Shown one piece after another: positions 26,017 to 35,632 of a stretch of DNA of 45,798 bases. The notes beneath the pieces are model-generated. The model was not told the DNA's origin and did no database searches. It worked only from the letters and a program-made list of their open reading frames with translations. This DNA is from Lachnospiraceae bacterium (GTDB taxonomy: Bacteria; Bacillota; Clostridia; Lachnospirales; Lachnospiraceae): positions 1 through 45,798 of the forward strand of contig JAAWLQ010000002.1 in assembly GCA_022797995.1 (NCBI GenBank), written 5' to 3'. The position numbers were made by a program, and so were the translations under genes. Numbering within the stretch: the stretch's first letter is position 1; the number at the start of each line of letters is the position of its first letter.

Positions 26017-28458
26017 ATGAATTTGAGGGCGATAAAGGGACCGGTGGTAATGTGGCAGACAGATAACAGAGGTTACAGGGATCCGGCGGCGTTCTGGCAT
26101 GAAGGCACGTGTTATCTATATTTCACTATGGTGGAGCAGGAAGGAGAAGAGCAGTATTTTTCGGTAGGATTGAGTAAGAGTGTTGACTTTGTTCAATGGA
26201 GCGAACCAGTGAGACTGACGGAAAGAGCTAAGGACAGGGAATATTCCAGGCCGGGAAATCTTTTTGAATTCAATGGCAGATATTATCTTTGTATTCAGAC
26301 TTATTGTAGGGAAAACGGGGAACTTTATGGAAATGAAAAAAGCCGTATTTATACGATGGAAACGGAGGACCTGGAACATTTCAAAGAACCGGTACTCCTA
26401 AAAGTAAAGGGAGATGACATACCGGAAGCGGATATGGGCAAGATAACTGAACCCTATCTGCTGCGGGATAGGGATGATTCAAATAAGATTTGGTGTTTCT
26501 ATAAACAGAATGGAATATCCTATTCCTGGTCTTACGATATGGAACACTGGATTTATGGGGGAAATATGGAATGTGGAGAAAATGTATGTGTATTGACGAT
26601 AAATGACGCATATTATCTGATGCATTCCCCGGAGAATGGAATTGGACTGCTGAAATCAAAAGACTTAGTGCATTTTGAGGAGGTGGGACCGGTGAAATTT
26701 CTGTCTCAGAGCAGGTGGCCCTGGGCAAAAGACCGGATTACTGCGGGATTTTTGCTGGATATGACGAAAGAACCAGAGGCAGGGTACTATGTACTGTTTT
26801 ACCATGGAGAAAATGAAAAGGGTGGAACCTTTCCTTTTGGAGCCAGTATTGGTATGGCGGTTACAAAGGATCTGAAGAATTATATCACCTTTGAAACGGA
26901 GGAACCAACTTATCCAAACTTTGGTAATATCTATGAAGGGGATTACTATAAGGGTATTCCCTATGACGAATATATAAACCATTCACAGGAGATTCCTCGG
27001 TCGACATATGAAAAACCAGTATTTGATATTCGGAATTTTGGCGCCGCGGCGGTACCGGGACGGGTGAACACGGCAGCTTTTCAGGCTGCGGCAGATGCCT
27101 GCCGTGATGCGGGCGGAGGAGTTATTCTGGTGCAGGACGGCAGTTATGTAACGGGAACTTTTTACTTGTATAACAATACCACCCTTTTTATTGCATCAAA
27201 TGCGTCTGTGGAAGCGACACGAGAAAGCGGCAGACTGAAAACGGCACTTGTGATAGCGGAGAAAGCAGATAATATTGTCATTACCGGAGGAGGAACTATT
27301 TGTGGAAATGGGGAATGGTTTGTTTATGAACCCAAACTGAAGCCGGCTTTGCTTCGCGGCGACAGACCATATCCCGCAACTCATCTGGCCCCCAGGGGAA
27401 CGGTGGACAGAATGTTGCCGGAGACTACTCTGCGCTATAATTACCGCCGCCGTATCCGTTTTTCGGAGGACAAGTATAACGAGAACGTGGGAAGTACACA
27501 GCGGCCGGGATTTATGGTGTATCTGAGAAACTGCTATAATGTGAAAGTTGAGAATATTGTACTTAAGGATTCCATGGCGTGGACACTGAACCTGTTTGCC
27601 TGTGAAGATGTGCTGGTAAAAGATGTGATTATCGACAATAATCGGCATGTCGCCAATACCGATGGAATCGACATTACCGGGAGCAGCCGGGTAAAAATAC
27701 ATCATTGTTTTGTATCCACGGCAGATGACGGAATCGTGGTAAAAAATCCGAAGGATACCGGAAGAGCGATGTCGGATATTCACATTTATGACTGTCATGT
27801 GATCACCGTGATGAATGCTTTTAAGATTGGTACTGAGACCAGGTGGGATATTTCGAATGTACTGGTGGAAAATTGTCATTTTTTCATGCCCGATATTTAT
27901 CCTGGAACCACATCGGGAATTGCCGTGGAGTCAGCGGATGGTAGTCATATTTGTGATGTGACGGTAAGAAATATCGAGATGGAACGGGTTACATGTCCCA
28001 TTTTCATCTGTCTGAATATACGAAATCGCTATCAAGAACCTTGTGGGGAGTCGGCGGAAAGTCCTTTTTGGGGTGGTGATATCCAGGGAATCAGGATAGA
28101 AAATGTCTGTGCCCATGGAGTGGAGGTTCCCAGTTTGATTTTCGGATTTGAAACAGAGGGAACAAATGGAGAGAAAATACGAAAGCCTGTAAAGGACATT
28201 ACAATCTGTCATTTTGAGGCTGTGTATCAAGACAATGAGGAAATTCTGGAGATACCGGAGACCGTGGAAGAATTTTTGTATGAATATCCGGAAAATAACC
28301 TTGTAGGAGATGTGGACGCGTGCGGATTATGGGTGAGACACTGTGATGGGTTAGTGTTGGAAGATATCCGGGTAGTTCCAAGAAGTATTAACAGGAGAGA
28401 GAAAATCAGACTATATGATGTGATTTTGACTTCTGAAAGGGCGAGAGATTTCAACTAA
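26017..28458 (+). CDS. two-domain glycosidase: GH43-like propeller plus GH28
   Basis: The 813-residue protein joins two modules. Residues ~1-330 resemble a five-bladed beta-propeller of the GH43/GH32 superfamily: YRDPAAFWHEGTCYLYFT, SVDFVQWSEPVRL, ITEPYLLRD, SYDMEHW. Residues ~350-813 form a right-handed beta-helix of family GH28 (polygalacturonase-like): FDIRNFGA, the catalytic NTDGIDITGS and ADDGIVVKNP, and KIGTETRWDISNV. No signal peptide is seen, so it should act in the cytoplasm on imported oligosaccharides, perhaps releasing a sugar and a uronic acid from a pectin-like chain. The ATG at 26017 has GAGAGGG upstream. Whether the propeller is catalytic or only binding is not decided here. 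Confidence 0.82.
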   Translation: MNLRAIKGPVVMWQTDNRGYRDPAAFWHEGTCYLYFTMVEQEGEEQYFSVGLSKSVDFVQWSEPVRLTERAKDREYSRPGNLFEFNGRYYLCIQTYCRENGELYGNEKSRIYTMETEDLEHFKEPVLLKVKGDDIPEADMGKITEPYLLRDRDDSNKIWCFYKQNGISYSWSYDMEHWIYGGNMECGENVCVLTINDAYYLMHSPENGIGLLKSKDLVHFEEVGPVKFLSQSRWPWAKDRITAGFLLDMTKEPEAGYYVLFYHGENEKGGTFPFGASIGMAVTKDLKNYITFETEEPTYPNFGNIYEGDYYKGIPYDEYINHSQEIPRSTYEKPVFDIRNFGAAAVPGRVNTAAFQAAADACRDAGGGVILVQDGSYVTGTFYLYNNTTLFIASNASVEATRESGRLKTALVIAEKADNIVITGGGTICGNGEWFVYEPKLKPALLRGDRPYPATHLAPRGTVDRMLPETTLRYNYRRRIRFSEDKYNENVGSTQRPGFMVYLRNCYNVKVENIVLKDSMAWTLNLFACEDVLVKDVIIDNNRHVANTDGIDITGSSRVKIHHCFVSTADDGIVVKNPKDTGRAMSDIHIYDCHVITVMNAFKIGTETRWDISNVLVENCHFFMPDIYPGTTSGIAVESADGSHICDVTVRNIEMERVTCPIFICLNIRNRYQEPCGESAESPFWGGDIQGIRIENVCAHGVEVPSLIFGFETEGTNGEKIRKPVKDITICHFEAVYQDNEEILEIPETVEEFLYEYPENNLVGDVDACGLWVRHCDGLVLEDIRVVPRSINRREKIRLYDVILTSERARDFN

Positions 28459-28505
28459 AAGATGATATCTGAAAATAGTACTTAGAATCAGTAAGGATGG
28501 AGAAT

Positions 28506-29981
28506 ATGATGAATAATAACAGGTATTACCAGAAATGTATAACTTTTGGCCGTGCTGCAGAAGGCCTGAGGGCTGATTTCCAGGAACAATTAAAGGAAAT
28601 GCAAGCTGAGATTGGATTTGAATATGTCCGTTTTCATGGAATTTTTCATGATGACATGGCAATTTACAGTGAGACTGAAGACGGGAAACCGATGTTGTGG
28701 TTTGGGTATTTAGATAAGTTGTTTGACTTTCTCCTTGAACAGGGGTTAAAACCTATGCTTGAACTGGGATTTGTTCCCACAAAGCTTGCGACGGTTCCTG
28801 ATACTATATTTTGGTGGCATGCAAACGGATGCCCGCCTATTGATTATGAGAAATGGGGATTTATGCTCAAAGGGATGCTTGAACATATGGCGGACAGGTA
28901 CGGTCTCGCTGAAATGAAGAACTGGTATTTTGAAGTGTGGAATGAACCAAATCTGACTTCCTTCTGGCGTGGTACCCAGGAAGAATATTTCAGATTGTAC
29001 GAAACCTCTGTTCATGTAATCAAATCCTTTTGCAAGGAATTAAAAGTTGGAGGACCTTCAACAAGCGGAGCTGACTTCAGGGAAGACCTGGCGTATCTAA
29101 AAGATTTTATCAGGTTTTGTAGCAGCAAAAATCTGCCGGTTGACTTTTTCTCTGCTCATCCATATCCTACATATTGGCCTTTAGATACGGCAGGAAATAA
29201 GCAAATGGGATACATGGGCAAGGATATATGTGCTGCGTTTTTTTCTAATATTAAAAACATTGTCCGCTGTTCGGCTTACCCAGATGCGGAAATTCATCTG
29301 ACAGAATGGAACTCGTCGCCAAGTCCCAGAGATCTGGTTCACGATACCTTGTTTGCCGCCTCATTTATTTTATATAATATAACGCAAAATTTTGGTAAAA
29401 TTGACTCCCTTGGATATTGGGCATTTACTGATATTTTCGAAGAAAACGGACCTGGGACGCAACCATTTCATGGCGGCTTTGGATTGATCAATTCCGACGG
29501 AATAAAAAAGTCATCTTATTGGGCGTATTGGTTTCTTTCACTGCTTGGTGATGAAATTATTGAAATTACCGACAAGTATATCATCACCAGACAGGAAGAA
29601 AATTATCAAATTATTGTCTGGAATTATTGCTACTATACGGAAGCGTTTGCGCAGGGAAACAGAAGCAGATTATCGCCGGCCAGTTATAATGAAGTGTTTC
29701 ATAATAAACTGGAAAGTATATTATTAACCATTAATTTGAGCGGCGAATATAAACAGACATTATATATCCTTGACGAATACACGTCAGCATTGCAGAACTG
29801 GATAAACATAGGGGCGCCTCAGTATATGACACCTGCTCAGGTAAAGCTGTTAAAAAACCAAAGCAGGCCTTCTGAAATAGTTACTGTTATTTCAGAATTT
29901 AAGTTAAATATAGACTTGAAACCACATGAAGTCCGCATGTTTATATTAAGTAAAAATAGCGCACAGGATTTTGCAGTTTGA
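28506..29981 (+). CDS. GH39 family glycosidase
   Basis: This 491-residue TIM-barrel enzyme shows FEYVRFHGIFHDDM near the start, the acid/base glutamate in YFEVWNEPNL (about residue 146) and the nucleophile glutamate in HLTEWNSSPSPRD (about residue 267). That spacing is as in GH39. Characterised members are beta-xylosidases or alpha-iduronidases; the substrate here is not known. No signal peptide is present. Start is ambiguous between 28497, 28506 and 28509; GGATGGAG overlaps the first, so 28506 or 28509 is preferred. By eye the gene is more AT-rich than the GH38 gene that follows, which may hint at separate acquisition. Confidence 0.88.
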   Translation: MMNNNRYYQKCITFGRAAEGLRADFQEQLKEMQAEIGFEYVRFHGIFHDDMAIYSETEDGKPMLWFGYLDKLFDFLLEQGLKPMLELGFVPTKLATVPDTIFWWHANGCPPIDYEKWGFMLKGMLEHMADRYGLAEMKNWYFEVWNEPNLTSFWRGTQEEYFRLYETSVHVIKSFCKELKVGGPSTSGADFREDLAYLKDFIRFCSSKNLPVDFFSAHPYPTYWPLDTAGNKQMGYMGKDICAAFFSNIKNIVRCSAYPDAEIHLTEWNSSPSPRDLVHDTLFAASFILYNITQNFGKIDSLGYWAFTDIFEENGPGTQPFHGGFGLINSDGIKKSSYWAYWFLSLLGDEIIEITDKYIITRQEENYQIIVWNYCYYTEAFAQGNRSRLSPASYNEVFHNKLESILLTINLSGEYKQTLYILDEYTSALQNWINIGAPQYMTPAQVKLLKNQSRPSEIVTVISEFKLNIDLKPHEVRMFILSKNSAQDFAV

Positions 29982-30017
29982 GGACAGTCAATACAGATTG
30001 AGGGTGACTTGAAGGTT

Positions 30018-33000
30018 ATGATGAATACAAATTTTCTGGATGATAGAAATCTAAAGTTAATTCATATTGTGAAGGAACTGATTTATTCGGACAGGACAGA
30101 TATCCATACCATTCGGATGGCCAGAACGGGAAGGCGCATTCAAAGCCCGGAGGAGCTGAGCGAACAGGAGTGGACCGTGTCGGACGGGGAACCTGTCTGG
30201 GGTGGAAATAATGAATACTATTGGTTCCGGTTCGAGGCGGTCATTCCGGACAGCTGTCAGGGGAAGACCGTTGTACTGGAGATTACCACCGGCAGGGAAG
30301 GACAGTGGGATGCCACAAATCCGCAGTTTCTGGCCTATGTGAACGGAAAAGTCAGACAGGGGCTGGATGTGAATCACAGGGAAATTCTCCTGACCGAAAG
30401 CGCGGAGGCAGGGGAAAGGTTCAGAATCGATTTGTCTGCCTTTACGGGAACGCAGAATTTCAGGCTGCATCTGCATGTGGAGCTGCGGGTTCTCCATCGC
30501 GACATTGAAAAGTATTATTATGATTTATGGGTTCCTTATCAGGTGGGATATCTTCTGGAGCGAGAGCAGACGGAAGCCCTTGAGATTTCGGAATGCATTA
30601 CGGAGTCTCTGAATCTGTTGGATCTGCGGCGGGAATATTCGGCTTCTTTTTACGAAAGTCTGCGGCGGGCACAGGATTATCTGCAGCAGGAATTCTATGA
30701 GAAAAAATGTGGAAAGTCCAAAGAAATCATTTATGCGGTGGGGCATACTCACATTGATATCGCATGGCTGTGGACGCTGGCGGTGACGGCGGATAAGTCC
30801 GTCAGAAGCTTTGCCACCGCTTTGGAGCTGATGCGCCAGTATCCGGAATTTATCTTCATGTCCAGCCAGCCCCAGCTGTATCTGTATGTGAAGGAGAACG
30901 CTCCCGAAGTGTACGAAGAGATAAAGAGCAGGGTAAAGCAGGGACGCTGGGAGGCGGAGGGCGGCATGTTCGTGGAGGCCGACTGCAATCTGGCGTCCGG
31001 GGAATCGCTGGTCCGTCAATTCCTGTATGGGAAGAGGTTCTTCCGGGAGGAATTCGGCGTGGAGAATGAGATTCTATGGCTGCCGGATGTGTTCGGCTAT
31101 TCCGCCGCGCTCCCGCAGATAATGAGAAAATGTGGAATCCGCTATTTTATGACCACCAAAATCAGCTGGAACGAAACCAACAAGATACCCTATGATACCT
31201 TTCTGTGGCAGGGAATAGACGGCACCCGGATTCTGACCCATTTTATCTGTGCTAAGGACTATTATCATTATCCCGTGGCTTTCGAGGAGAAGAAAAGGCC
31301 GGAGCATTTTACCACCTATAACGGGTATCTGAATCCCTCTCAGATCAAGGGGACCTGGAAACGCTACAGCCAGAAGAGATTGAATGACAGCGCGTTGATA
31401 TGCTATGGACATGGGGACGGAGGCGGCGGAACCACGCGGGATATGCTGGAAAATCAGAGGCGTATTGCAAAAGGAATTCCCGGCTGTCCCCGGACGAAGG
31501 TGAGTACGGCCCTGGAGTTTTTCCGACATCTGGAAGAGGAAACCGATGGAAAGAAAACACTGCCACTGTGGGCTGGAGAGCTGTACCTGGAGTATCACCG
31601 GGGCACCTATACATCCATGGCGCGAAATAAACGATATAACCGGCAGGCGGAATTTCTGCTGCACAATTTGGAAGCACTGCATACCATCGGTCTTTTGAAC
31701 CGAAAGACAGCATACCCGGGACAGAAGCTGGAGGAGCTTTGGAAGATTGTGTTGAAGAATCAGTTCCACGATATCCTGCCGGGCTCCGGTATCCGCGAGA
31801 TATACGAAGACTCAAAAAGGGAATACGAACAGGTTCTGAGAGAAGGATATGCCCTGGAGGCCCGGGCTATGGGACTGCTGACAGAGGCGGTGGAGGCCGG
31901 AGAAGGAGAGTTGGTCGTCTTTAACCGGAATGGGTTTGCCGCATCCGACTATGTGTATGTGGAGAATCCGGAAACGGTTCCCCTGAACCTGGAACGGACA
32001 TGGGACGGAAAAGGAATTCTGTACGTAAAGGATGTTCCGGCGCTGGGGTACAGGACAATATCAGACGCCGGAGAAAGCGGTGCGCGCGGATTCCTGCAGG
32101 TGACCACAGATACGGTGGAGACAGAGGACTTGAAAGTGACACTGAACAAAGCCGGTCAGTTTACCTCTGTCTATGACAAAAAGGAACAACGGGAGCTGCT
32201 TTCTCCAGGGCAGTGCGGCAACCGGCTGGTGACATACGAGGACCGTCCTCACAATTATGACGCCTGGGATATCAATGACTATTATACATTAAAGGCATGG
32301 CCCCTGGATGAAGAGGCGGAAATCAGCATTCTGGAGCAGAATGCAATGCGGGCGGTGCTGCGTGTACACAGAAAGTATCTCGATTCCACCATTGTACAGG
32401 ACCTGATTTTTTATCACGAGGGAACGCGCATTGATGTGGTAAATCATGTGGACTGGAAGGAGAAAAATATCCTGCTTCGGAGCCTTATTCCGGTTGACAT
32501 TCATGCGGAACAGGCTTCTTATGAAATCCAGTATGGAAATGTGCAGCGCTCCACCTATTACAATACCTCCTGGGAGCAGGCGAAATTTGAGGTCTGTGCC
32601 CATAAGTGGATTGATCTGTCCGAGGATGGGTATGGCGTGAGTGTGCTGAATGACTGTAAATACGGATATGACATACATGACGGAGTGATAGGCCTGACCA
32701 TGCTGAAATCAGCAGTGTATCCCAATCCGGATGCGGATAAGGAGCAGCATGAGTTTGCATATTCCATTGTGTTGCACAGAGGGGGATGGCGGGAAAATGA
32801 AACCATACAGAAGGCTTATCTGTTCAATAATCCGCTGACAGCCCGGAAGAAGGAACAGGCCGGAGGAACGCTGCCCGGGAGATTTTCATTTGCGGAAATC
32901 GACCGGAAGAATGTGGTGATCGAGGTGTTGAAAATGGCCGAGGACGGGGATGGAGTGATTCTCAGACTGTACGAGGCCTTCAACAGGAGGACCCATGCGG

Positions 33001-33143
33001 CATTGCGGCTTGCGGAGCCGGTTCGGAAAGCGGCGGAATGTGACATGCTGGAACAGGAAGAGAAAATCCTGCAGGCAGAGGGAAGCGTATTGCGTCTGAT
33101 TTTTGAGCCTTATGAGATTAAAACTTTGAAAATCCACTTTTGA
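30018..33143 (+). CDS. alpha-mannosidase, GH38
   Basis: This 1041-residue enzyme has an N-terminal beta domain, then the GH38 catalytic barrel: VGHTHIDIAWLW with zinc-binding His/Asp at about residues 244-246, the nucleophile Asp in WLPDVFGYS (about 356), and SSQPQLYLYVKE between. FHDILPGSGIREIYEDS marks the helical bundle before the large beta-sandwich C-terminus. Length agrees with bacterial class II mannosidases (~1000-1050). It hydrolyses terminal alpha-mannosyl residues and lacks a signal peptide, so it likely processes imported oligosaccharides. TTG at 30009 and ATGs at 30018 and 30021 are candidate starts; AAGG sits just before the ATGs. Confidence 0.93.
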   Translation: MMNTNFLDDRNLKLIHIVKELIYSDRTDIHTIRMARTGRRIQSPEELSEQEWTVSDGEPVWGGNNEYYWFRFEAVIPDSCQGKTVVLEITTGREGQWDATNPQFLAYVNGKVRQGLDVNHREILLTESAEAGERFRIDLSAFTGTQNFRLHLHVELRVLHRDIEKYYYDLWVPYQVGYLLEREQTEALEISECITESLNLLDLRREYSASFYESLRRAQDYLQQEFYEKKCGKSKEIIYAVGHTHIDIAWLWTLAVTADKSVRSFATALELMRQYPEFIFMSSQPQLYLYVKENAPEVYEEIKSRVKQGRWEAEGGMFVEADCNLASGESLVRQFLYGKRFFREEFGVENEILWLPDVFGYSAALPQIMRKCGIRYFMTTKISWNETNKIPYDTFLWQGIDGTRILTHFICAKDYYHYPVAFEEKKRPEHFTTYNGYLNPSQIKGTWKRYSQKRLNDSALICYGHGDGGGGTTRDMLENQRRIAKGIPGCPRTKVSTALEFFRHLEEETDGKKTLPLWAGELYLEYHRGTYTSMARNKRYNRQAEFLLHNLEALHTIGLLNRKTAYPGQKLEELWKIVLKNQFHDILPGSGIREIYEDSKREYEQVLREGYALEARAMGLLTEAVEAGEGELVVFNRNGFAASDYVYVENPETVPLNLERTWDGKGILYVKDVPALGYRTISDAGESGARGFLQVTTDTVETEDLKVTLNKAGQFTSVYDKKEQRELLSPGQCGNRLVTYEDRPHNYDAWDINDYYTLKAWPLDEEAEISILEQNAMRAVLRVHRKYLDSTIVQDLIFYHEGTRIDVVNHVDWKEKNILLRSLIPVDIHAEQASYEIQYGNVQRSTYYNTSWEQAKFEVCAHKWIDLSEDGYGVSVLNDCKYGYDIHDGVIGLTMLKSAVYPNPDADKEQHEFAYSIVLHRGGWRENETIQKAYLFNNPLTARKKEQAGGTLPGRFSFAEIDRKNVVIEVLKMAEDGDGVILRLYEAFNRRTHAALRLAEPVRKAAECDMLEQEEKILQAEGSVLRLIFEPYEIKTLKIHF

Positions 33144-33166
33144 GGTGTGGGGTAATGATACAAATT

Positions 33167-33211
33167 CCGGCAGAAATGATTCCGGCTTGTTTCAGGCCGG
33201 AAAACTGCCGG
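33167..33211 (+). terminator. nested hairpin after the GH38 gene
   Basis: CCGGCAG (33167) pairs with CTGCCGG (33205), enclosing an inner hairpin TTCCGG/CCGGAA (33180-33185 with 33197-33202). It lies 24 bases after the mannosidase stop. The T-run is weak (TAAAGTTAT), so it may end the glycan operon inefficiently. Confidence 0.6.
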
Positions 33212-33277
33212 TAAAGTTATAAGCGTTGAGGCAAAGTTCTGGTTCTTACCGGGGGAGGATAGGAAAAAGGTGAGATC

Positions 33278-34669
33278 ATGTTAAAAAAAATTCGGTTATA
33301 TGACAGAAATAAAGTAGACTTCGGCACATTGCTGTACCCGTCCCCACAAATGTCCGCTCTATTGTTTCCGATTATTGTGGAACAGCTGTTGAATTCTCTG
33401 ATGGGTATGGTGGATACCATAATGGTCAGCAATGTGGGAAGCGAGGCCATTTCAGCCGTATCGCTGGTAGACTCTCTCAACAGTATGATTATTCTGATAT
33501 TTTCGGCCATGGCTTCCGGTGCGGTTATCTTATGCTCTCAGTATATCGGCCACGGGGATTATAAGACAGGAAATGAAACGGCAAGGCAGGTGGTATTGAC
33601 AGTTTTGACCTGTGCTGTTACAGTAACTGTGATGGGCCTGTTTTTTCGAAAGGGCCTGCTTCGGCTGATATTCGGGAAGATTGAGCCGACAGTGATGGAG
33701 AATGCGCTGTGCTACTTTTCCATAACAGCCCTTTCTTATCCTTTTCTGGCATTGTTCCAGGCGGGTTCGGCATTCTTGAGGGCGGGCGGGAATTCCGCAT
33801 GTCCGATGAAGATATCCGTGTGTTCCAACGGGTTGAATGTGGTGGGGAATCTGATTTTTATCTTTGGTCTTGACATGGGCGTGTCAGGGGCGGCCCTTGG
33901 CACACTGCTTTCCCGCATTTTCAGCGTGATAGCGGTTATGATTTTTCTGAGAAGGCCGGGACAGGCCATTGTGCTCAGGGACTACTTTTCCATCCGCCCG
34001 GATTTTCCCCTGATTGCCCGGGTGCTGAAAATAGGGGTGCCGACGGGGATAGAGAACGGTATGTTTCAGTTCGGAAAGCTGATCATTCAGTCTACTGTTT
34101 CCGCCATGGGAACAATGGCCATTGCGGCCCAGGCTGTGACGAATATTCTGGAATATATCAGCGGGATTTTCGGGATTGGTGTGGGTATCGGACTGATGAC
34201 CATGGTGGCGCAGGCGCTGGGGGCCGGACGGAAGGAGGAAGCCAGGTACTACATAGTGAAATGTACGAAGCTGGGGTTCGCCGGGACGTTGCTTTCCTGC
34301 ATTCTGATGTTCGCATTGACAGGGCCGATACTGCGGCTGGCGGGAACGGAGGAGGCCAGTGCGGCCTTATGCATGGAAATGATGGTGATGATAACCCTTG
34401 TAAAACCTCTGCTGTGGCCCTTGTCTTTTGTCCCTGACTATGGCCTGCAGGCAGGGGGAGATGTGCGGTTTTCCATGATTATGTCCACGCTCTCCATGTG
34501 GGGAGCAAGGGTGGCGCTGTGCGTGTTCCTGGTGAAAACATTTCAGATGGGTCCCCAGGCGGTATGGTACGGAATGTTTTTGGACTGGGGTGTGAGAAGC
34601 ATTATTTTTACGCTGAGGTTCCTCAGTGGAAAATGGATTCATGTAGAATACAGAGAGAGGAAGGTATGA
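33278..34669 (+). CDS. MATE family efflux transporter
   Basis: This 463-residue membrane protein has twelve predicted helices and the internal two-fold repeat of the MATE family. The early helix carries PIIVEQLLNSLMGMVDTIMVSNVG, a typical MATE start, and the second half begins near GVPTGIENGMFQFGKLIIQ. Members export cationic drugs, dyes or metabolites using Na+ or H+ gradients; the substrate here is unknown. It has its own ribosome binding site (AAAAAGG). The AEC transporter begins ten bases after its stop, so the two are probably co-transcribed. A direct role in the preceding sugar operon is not evident. Confidence 0.92.
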   Translation: MLKKIRLYDRNKVDFGTLLYPSPQMSALLFPIIVEQLLNSLMGMVDTIMVSNVGSEAISAVSLVDSLNSMIILIFSAMASGAVILCSQYIGHGDYKTGNETARQVVLTVLTCAVTVTVMGLFFRKGLLRLIFGKIEPTVMENALCYFSITALSYPFLALFQAGSAFLRAGGNSACPMKISVCSNGLNVVGNLIFIFGLDMGVSGAALGTLLSRIFSVIAVMIFLRRPGQAIVLRDYFSIRPDFPLIARVLKIGVPTGIENGMFQFGKLIIQSTVSAMGTMAIAAQAVTNILEYISGIFGIGVGIGLMTMVAQALGAGRKEEARYYIVKCTKLGFAGTLLSCILMFALTGPILRLAGTEEASAALCMEMMVMITLVKPLLWPLSFVPDYGLQAGGDVRFSMIMSTLSMWGARVALCVFLVKTFQMGPQAVWYGMFLDWGVRSIIFTLRFLSGKWIHVEYRERKV

Positions 34670-34678
34670 CAGGCGGCT

Positions 34679-35617
34679 ATGACTCATTTTCTGACGGCGG
34701 TAAACGCGGTAATTCCATTTTTGATTTATATTACATTCGGGTATGGTGTAAAGGCTTCGGGGATGATGGACGAAGCCTTTGCACGGAGGCTTAACAAGCT
34801 GATTTTTCAGGCTTTTTTCCCGATTATGATGTTCTACAATCTGTATCAGACCCAGGAGACGCCCATGCGGATGGGCAGGCTGGTGGTTGTGGGCATTGCG
34901 GGGGAAGTAGTACTGATTGCGCTGCTTCTGGCGGTTGTCCCCCGGCTTGTAAAGGAAAATGACCGGAGAGGCGTACTGATTCAGGCGGTCTACAGAAGCA
35001 ATTTTGTGCTGTTTGCCGTTCCGCTGACGGAGAGCATTTTCGGACCATCCGGACTCACCGTCGCCTCCATGATGGTGGCGATTGTCGTTCCCTTTTACGG
35101 CGCAACGGCAGTGATTATACTGGAACACTTCCGGGGCGGCAGCTTCCACTTCGGGAAATTGTTGATCAAGGTGCTGACCAATCCCATGATTGTGGGCGCC
35201 ATTGTGGGAGGAATCTTCCTGCTGCTGGGGATCCGGCTTCCGGCCTGTGTTGAAAAACCGGTGTCCCAGTTCTCCGCCGCCACCACTCCGCTGGCACTGT
35301 TTATCCTGGGAGGGACTCTGCAGTTCTCTTCCCTGAAAAGTAATCTGCGGGTTATTATACCTGCAGTTTTCATGAAGCTTGTATTGATACCCGCTGTCAT
35401 GATAGCGGTATCCATAGCGGTGGGCATGGAACCGTTGGAGCGCTTTGTGCTGCTGACCATGTTCGCCACGCCTACCGCGGCAGCCTCCTTCCCCATGGCA
35501 CAGAACATGGGCGGGGATGGCAAACTGGCCGGGGAGCTGGTGGTGTGCAGTACCCTTGTGTCCGTTGTGACTATTTTCCTCTGGGTGTTCGGGCTGAAGT
35601 CTGCGGGGTTGATTTGA
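34679..35617 (+). CDS. AEC family transporter
   Basis: The 312-residue protein has about ten hydrophobic helices in two five-helix halves and belongs to the auxin-efflux-carrier-like (AEC) family. Recognisable points are PFLIYITFGYGVKASGM, the charged loop DEAFARRLNKLIFQAFFPIMMF, and the second-half crossover GGTLQFSSLKSN followed by TPTAAASFPMAQNMGGD. Bacterial members carry malate, malonate or other small organic acids. The start ATG overlaps no gene and follows the MATE stop by nine bases. It is convergent with the alarmone synthetase gene, whose 3' end lies 15 bases away, with no clear terminator hairpin between them. Confidence 0.9.
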   Translation: MTHFLTAVNAVIPFLIYITFGYGVKASGMMDEAFARRLNKLIFQAFFPIMMFYNLYQTQETPMRMGRLVVVGIAGEVVLIALLLAVVPRLVKENDRRGVLIQAVYRSNFVLFAVPLTESIFGPSGLTVASMMVAIVVPFYGATAVIILEHFRGGSFHFGKLLIKVLTNPMIVGAIVGGIFLLLGIRLPACVEKPVSQFSAATTPLALFILGGTLQFSSLKSNLRVIIPAVFMKLVLIPAVMIAVSIAVGMEPLERFVLLTMFATPTAAASFPMAQNMGGDGKLAGELVVCSTLVSVVTIFLWVFGLKSAGLI

Positions 35618-35632
35618 GATTTTATTTGCTCT

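Noticed and set aside
30221-30508. 95-codon plus-strand ORF inside the GH38 gene
   Set aside because: Alternative-frame shadow within a long gene with correct GH38 motifs.
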